DNA from: Paenibacillus sp. N3.4
GTDB taxonomy: Bacteria; Bacillota; Bacilli; Paenibacillales; NBRC-103111
Direction: 5' to 3'
Length of the DNA stretch: 64,000 nt
Assembly: GCF_008017805.1 (NCBI RefSeq)
Contig: NZ_VRTT01000023.1
Coordinates: 30,090-94,089 of the forward strand
Positions 59,696-64,000 of the stretch are shown in pieces. Below the pieces are notes generated by a model. It had not been told where the DNA came from. It worked only from the letters and a program-made list of their open reading frames with translations, and did not search any database. Numbering within the stretch: position 1 is the first letter of the stretch; every line of letters starts with the position of its first letter. A program made the translations under genes and the position numbers.

Positions 59696-61308
59696 ATGAA
59701 GATCATTGTGAGGAAAGTCAAAACAAATGATAAGAATGAACCCAAAAAACCGGGTGATCAAACGGACAAGCTAGCTATCGATGAGAAAGGAAATCTATCC
59801 CCATACAACCCGGAAAGGGACATGACCGAAGAAGAAAAGGCGCTTAAGATCCAGGAAAACATTCCCAAAACAATTAAAGAAGTTCAACGGGTGTTGGAAG
59901 AACGTGTTGGACTGAATCGCAGCTTTGATCTTATTCTCAGACAGATGGTCTATGGTTCTAAGCGAGTAGGTATTTTCTACTGCAATGGATTTGCGAAGGA
60001 TACGGTTCTTACCGATATTATTACTAGACTTACCTATGCAGACAAAGAAGATGTTGATTACCACACGTTAGAAACGTTCATGGAGAAATTGATTCCGCAT
60101 ATTCAAGTCAAATCCTATAAGAAAATGTCCGAAGTTGTGGGTCAAGTCTTGATGGGTGGAACAGCTTTCTTCATCGAAGGCGAAACAGCAGCGATTACGA
60201 TTGACGTTAAAAGCTATCCTGTTCGTTCCATTGCCGAACCAGATTTGGAGCGGGTCGTACGCGGATCTAGAGATGGATTTGTTGAAACCTTATTAACGAA
60301 TATTACCTTAGTTAGAAGACGAATACGTGATGAACGTTTCAAGCTTGAGATTACCCAGATCGGAAAAAGGACCAAAACGGATGTATGCATCGGTTACATC
60401 AATGACATTGCGGACGCAGATCTTGTGGAAGCGGTGAAAGAAAAAATCAAAAAGGTTCAGATGGATGGGCTGCCGCTTGCTGAAAAACAGTTGGAGGAAG
60501 CGATTATCAATAAAGGTTGGAATCCATATCCGATGGTTCGATATTCGGAGAGGCCCGATGTTGTTTCTTCACATTTGTTGGAGGGACATGTCTGTATTTT
60601 TGTGGATACTTCACCAAGTGTCATGATCTTACCAACGACTTTTTTTCATCATGTGCAGCACGCAGAGGAATATAGGCAAACCCCATTTATTGGCACCTAT
60701 TTGCGATGGGTACGTTTTGCAGGCATCATGGCATCGCTGTTTCTGCTTCCGTTGTGGTTTCTCATGGTCATGCAGCCTGATTTGAAGCCTGCTGGGTTAG
60801 AGTTTCTGGGTCCGCAGAAAGAGGGTACGTTACCCTTGCTCGTACAATTTCTGCTAGCCGATATTGGCATCGATCTGATGCGGATGGCAGCTGTTCATAC
60901 GCCTACTCCTCTAGCAACGGCAATGGGGCTGGTTGCAGCTATATTAATTGGGGATATCGCGGTCAAAACTGGGTTGTTCATTAACGAGGTGATTTTGTAT
61001 TTGGCGCTAGCCTCAATAGGCATGTTTGCTACACCGAGTTACGAATTGGGATTGGCTAATCGGATAACAAGATTGATTCTGCTAATCGCGGTGGCTATCT
61101 TTCATGTACCTGGTTTAATCATCGGGACAACAGCATGGATCATCATTTGGCGACACGCAGTTCTTTCAATGCCCCTTACATGTGGCCGTTTATTCCGTTT
61201 AATGCCAAAGGGTTTTTCGCCATTCTGGTTCGGCGCCCCGTACTTGCTGGGAAAACGCGTCTCAGCATCACGAAACCCATTGACGGCACACGCCAGCCTA
61301 AGTCCTAA
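59696..61308 (+). CDS. spoVAF: SpoVAF/GerA-type spore germination protein, frameshifted near the 3' end
   Basis: A GerA-family A-subunit-like protein with a large N-terminal soluble domain (VLEERVGLNRSFDLILRQMV, EGHVCIFVDTSPSVMILPTT) and about five membrane helices (GIMASLFLLPLWFLMVMQPD, LLVQFLLADIGIDLMRMAAV). After TTAWIII the frame breaks at the TTT 61146-61148; one added T gives LATRSSFNAPYMWPFIPFNA and a proper C-terminus LAGKTRLSITKPIDGTRQPK, stop 61306-61308, 537 residues. Follows spoVAB directly; spoVAC, AD and AE are absent from this locus. A sequencing error is likely. Confidence 0.88.
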
Positions 61309-61314
61309 ATACCC

Positions 61315-61347
61315 AAAAAAGGGCAAGAGAATTTCTTGTCCTTTTTT
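61315..61347 (+). terminator. intrinsic terminator after spoVAF
   Basis: AAAAAGGGCAAGA / TCTTGTCCTTTTT stem with 5-base loop and T tract. Confidence 0.8.
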
Positions 61348-61471
61348 GTTTTTCTGTCGAAGCGTGTATTGTCAAAAGCGCTTTCTATATGGTACTTTAA
61401 GTAGTAATGCGCATAGCCCGCTTAAGCGGAAAATGACAAGATAATGGTTCAGGGAGAGGGGAAACCAAGCT

Positions 61472-62803
61472 ATGTATTTACATGGTACCAGTAAAATAAA
61501 TGATCAAGGCCACCTCGAAATCGGTGGTGTCGACGCAACGCAGTTGGTTGCTGAATATGGCACCCCTTTATATGTATTTGATGAAGCGCTGGTTCGTCAG
61601 CGCTGCAGTGAATTCGTTCAGGCGTTCAAGGCTTCCGAATTGAAATTCCAAGTCGCTTATGCGAGCAAAGCATTTTGTGTAATGGCTATGTGCCGTATCG
61701 TCGATGAAGAGGGGATGTCCCTCGATGTCGTTTCCGATGGGGAGTTGTATACAGCGCTGCAAGCAGGCTTCCCTGCTGAGCGTATTCATTTCCATGGCAA
61801 CAACAAAACAATCGATGAAATCGAAATGGCGATTGATGCTAAAATCGGCTGTTTCGTTGTAGATAACTTTATTGAGCTTCAAATGTTGAATGCCATCGCT
61901 GCTGAAAAAAACCAAAAAGTGAAAATCTTACTGCGTATTACGCCGGGTGTTGAGGCGCATACACATGAATATATTTCCACAGGGCAAACCGATTCCAAAT
62001 TTGGTTTCGACTTGGGTAATGGTTCGGCGCTCCGCGCGATTCAAGAAGCTTCCCAGTTGGCGAACCTGGAAATCTTGGGCGTTCACTCCCACATTGGTTC
62101 ACAAATTTTTGAAGTTGAAGGTTTCCGTATGGCTGCTGAGAAAGTAGCTGGATTTGCTGTGCAAGTTCGTAAAGAAACGAATGTTACATTCCAAGTCATT
62201 AACCTTGGCGGTGGTTTCGGTATCCGTTACGCGGAAGGCGATACACCGCTTCCGGTATCCGTTTATGTAAAAGCGATCACGGACGCGATCAAAGACAATT
62301 TCGGCAGCAATGATTACCCATTGCCGGAAATTTGGGTTGAGCCAGGCCGCAGTATCGTGGGCGACGCAGGAACGACTCTTTACAGCGTAGGAACGACCAA
62401 AGACATCCCGGGTGTTCGTAAATATGTAGCGGTTGATGGCGGGATGACAGATAACCCACGCCCAGCCTTATATGATTCCAAATATGAAGCTTTGCTTGCT
62501 AACCGAGCAACTGAGCAAGCGGAAGAGATCGTCTCCATCGCGGGCAAATGCTGCGAAAGCGGCGATATGCTGATCTGGGATCTAAACTTGCCGAAAGTAA
62601 ATGCCGGCGATGTCCTGGCTGTATCTTGCACAGGCGCATATAACTACGCAATGGCTAGCAATTACAATCGTATTCGACGTCCAGGTGTTGTATTCGTAAA
62701 AGATGGGCAAAGTGATCTCGTCGTGAAACGCGAATCTTTTGATAACATCGTAGGGAATGACTTGATCCCGGCTAGAATGCAACAAGTGGCTCAAAAGGTT
62801 TAA
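61472..62803 (+). CDS. lysA: diaminopimelate decarboxylase
   Basis: Last step of lysine synthesis, a 443-residue PLP enzyme. The PLP lysine is in QVAYASKAFCVMAMCRI, HFHGNNKTIDEIEMAIDAKI follows, then LGVHSHIGSQIF, INLGGGFGIRYAEGD, WVEPGRSIVGDAGTTLYSVG, GKCCESGDMLIWD and SCTGAYNYAMASNYNR with the substrate-binding residues. AGAGGGGAAA ribosome site. Its place after spoVA is as in B. subtilis. No L-box-type leader was recognised. Confidence 0.96.
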   Translation: MYLHGTSKINDQGHLEIGGVDATQLVAEYGTPLYVFDEALVRQRCSEFVQAFKASELKFQVAYASKAFCVMAMCRIVDEEGMSLDVVSDGELYTALQAGFPAERIHFHGNNKTIDEIEMAIDAKIGCFVVDNFIELQMLNAIAAEKNQKVKILLRITPGVEAHTHEYISTGQTDSKFGFDLGNGSALRAIQEASQLANLEILGVHSHIGSQIFEVEGFRMAAEKVAGFAVQVRKETNVTFQVINLGGGFGIRYAEGDTPLPVSVYVKAITDAIKDNFGSNDYPLPEIWVEPGRSIVGDAGTTLYSVGTTKDIPGVRKYVAVDGGMTDNPRPALYDSKYEALLANRATEQAEEIVSIAGKCCESGDMLIWDLNLPKVNAGDVLAVSCTGAYNYAMASNYNRIRRPGVVFVKDGQSDLVVKRESFDNIVGNDLIPARMQQVAQKV

Positions 62804-62888
62804 TATAAAGCAATGTTTCGACGCAATTTGTGAAATAGTTTTATTCATAGTAGAATAAGTGCATATTGTCTAAAGGAGTGGACCAAAC

Positions 62889-63320
62889 ATGGCCAAACAA
62901 GCACACATTAAACTCGCAGGTGGCGGAGAAGTTGTTATCGATCTATTCGAGAACGATGCTCCTAATACCGTTGCCAACTTTGAAAAATTAGCTAACTCTG
63001 GTTTTTATAACGGTCTTGTTTTTCACCGCGTAATTCCAGGTTTCGTTGCTCAAGGCGGTTGCCCATCAGGTTCAGGAACAGGTGGCCCAGGCTACCAAAT
63101 CAACTGTGAAATCAACCCAAACAAACATGAGCGCGGCTCACTGGCTATGGCTCATGCAGGTAGAAACACAGGCGGAAGCCAATTCTATATTGCCTATCAA
63201 CCACAACCGCATTTGGATGGACAACATACCGTTTTCGGAAAAGTATCCAAAGGCATGGAGTTTGTTGATGGTTTTAAAGGTAAAGATTTGATGGAAAAAG
63301 TGGAAGTTGTAGAAGTTTAA
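62889..63320 (+). CDS. ppiB: peptidyl-prolyl cis-trans isomerase, cyclophilin type
   Basis: A 143-residue single-domain cyclophilin: [20 protein letters not shown] carries the catalytic arginine, [20 protein letters not shown] and [20 protein letters not shown] form the proline pocket, [15 protein letters not shown] closes it. Cytoplasmic. AAAGGAGTG before the ATG. The N-terminus lacks a signal peptide. Confidence 0.95.
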   Translation: MAKQAHIKLAGGGEVVIDLFENDAPNTVANFEKLANSGFYNGLVFHRVIPGFVAQGGCPSGSGTGGPGYQINCEINPNKHERGSLAMAHAGRNTGGSQFYIAYQPQPHLDGQHTVFGKVSKGMEFVDGFKGKDLMEKVEVVEV

Positions 63321-63334
63321 TTTTGAGATGAAGG

Positions 63335-63376
63335 AAAGAGCCTATTGACGATTTTCGTCAACAGGTTCTTTTTTTT
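63335..63376 (+). terminator. intrinsic terminator after ppiB
   Basis: AGCCTATTGACG / CGTCAACAGGTT stem (with a GT pair and one mismatch), TTTT-loop, long T tract. Confidence 0.85.
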
Positions 63377-63452
63377 CAAAATTATAGAAAGTATAAGTTT
63401 TCAGGAGAGGACTGAAGGGTTACACTTTTCTAACTAATTTACATGTAGTATA

Positions 63453-63483
63453 CGGGCTAAGCGGATGCTTAACCCGATTTTTT
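63453..63483 (+). terminator. second hairpin with T tract
   Basis: CGGGCTAAGC / GCTTAACCCG stem with a 4-base loop and ATTTTTTG. Back-up terminator or end of a small transcript. Confidence 0.6.
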
Positions 63484-64000
63484 GTTGAAAATGAGGAGTT
63501 AAACTACTCTAGCAGATTTTTGCGATGAGCGTAATCATGGCTAGCTACTCTAATTATGAAGAATCACTGGGTATCGAAAGTCTCGGCTGCCTGTGATTAT
63601 TCTGCTTATGATGCAGGGAGATGGTTAGCTAGCTTCTAAGCGTTTTATTCAACTCCGAAAGTGCTTAAGGCGTCGGGTTCAGCTTTCAACATTTTGAGAG
63701 CCTCTGATTTTTGATGGGGACACCTAAGGAACTCAGTAAGCCTTATTTGATCAAAATACAAAGAGTTATCGTTTTAACGAACTCCAGACGCATTATTTTA
63801 AGTAAAAGTTTTTCAATTCACTACTTATTGACTCCATAACGTCGCTTCAGTTCGTTAGATGAATGGATAGGTTCATTTCTCATCAATAAGAACTCTAGGG
63901 TGGCTGTCGATTCATTGTAGATATCTCAGTCCCCAAAACTACTGTTGCGAATAGATCAAATACTACGAAAAATTCAATACTTTAACTGGTTTTCTCCCAA
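63484..64000 (+). other. intergenic stretch without recognisable gene
   Basis: About 517 bases to the window edge with stop codons in all frames on both strands and no ribosome site followed by an open frame. No tRNA, riboswitch or further terminator recognised. Confidence 0.5.

Noticed and set aside
63500..64000. Short frames at the right edge
   Set aside because: None exceeds about 40 codons with a ribosome site; the stretch appears non-coding.

Overview
The window comes from a spore-forming low-GC Gram-positive, most likely Paenibacillus or a close relative. The evidence is the purine-rich Shine-Dalgarno sites, the many sporulation genes, and a right half whose order nudF, endoQ, spoIIM, fur, yqzK, xerD, deoB, punA, pdp, dacF, spoIIAA-AB-sigF, spoVA, lysA, ppiB follows the Bacillus subtilis chromosome closely, with Paenibacillus-type features such as DUF3866, SteA, paired YjcZ miniproteins and CotF-like coat genes.

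Layout. 1-6.7 kb is an AT-rich accessory stretch of small genes (two GNAT acetyltransferases, a histidine phosphatase, a VOC protein, unknown proteins) with at least three SMI1/KNR4-like (SUKH) genes or remnants in different states of decay, then a non-coding patch with three evenly phased operator-like repeats. 6.7-10.3 kb is an ECF sigma / anti-sigma operon with small membrane proteins, a DUF4097 protein and a DUF2306 membrane protein. 10.3-18.6 kb is again a mosaic: a lone PD-(D/E)XK nuclease, small membrane proteins, two YjcZ sporulation miniproteins, a DUF402 protein, a membrane-anchored metallo-hydrolase and a guanylate-kinase-like protein.

18.64-29.6 kb is a complete cobalamin-riboswitch-controlled operon for the anaerobic corrin ring pathway: cbiH60, cbiX, cbiJ, cbiC, cbiD, cbiET, cbiL, cbiF, cbiG, cbiA, in the order known from Bacillus megaterium. 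It takes sirohydrochlorin through cobalt insertion, methylations, ring contraction and methyl migration to cob(II)yrinic acid a,c-diamide. 30.6-33.7 kb holds a SteA / GT2 glycosyltransferase / MraY-like cluster. 34.0-39.0 kb is a branched-chain 2-oxoacid dehydrogenase operon (lpdV-bkdAA-bkdAB-bkdB), followed by a Prli42-like miniprotein and a PepT-like peptidase. 40.5-63.3 kb is the conserved sporulation/core block, including a MciZ-like division inhibitor on the opposite strand.

At least fourteen genes or gene-like stretches, including core genes (lpdV, bkdB, spoIIM, spoVAF), carry single-base frame breaks, nearly all at short homopolymer runs and mostly one base too few. This points to uncorrected sequencing errors more than to biological decay, although the SUKH and XRE remnants in the first 7 kb also show real damage such as an internal deletion. 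No tRNA, rRNA, CRISPR array, insertion sequence or prophage was found. No wholly new system is demonstrated; the best leads are the phased repeat array at 6.13 kb, the SteA-linked lipid-sugar operon, the small unannotated proteins and the SUKH cluster.
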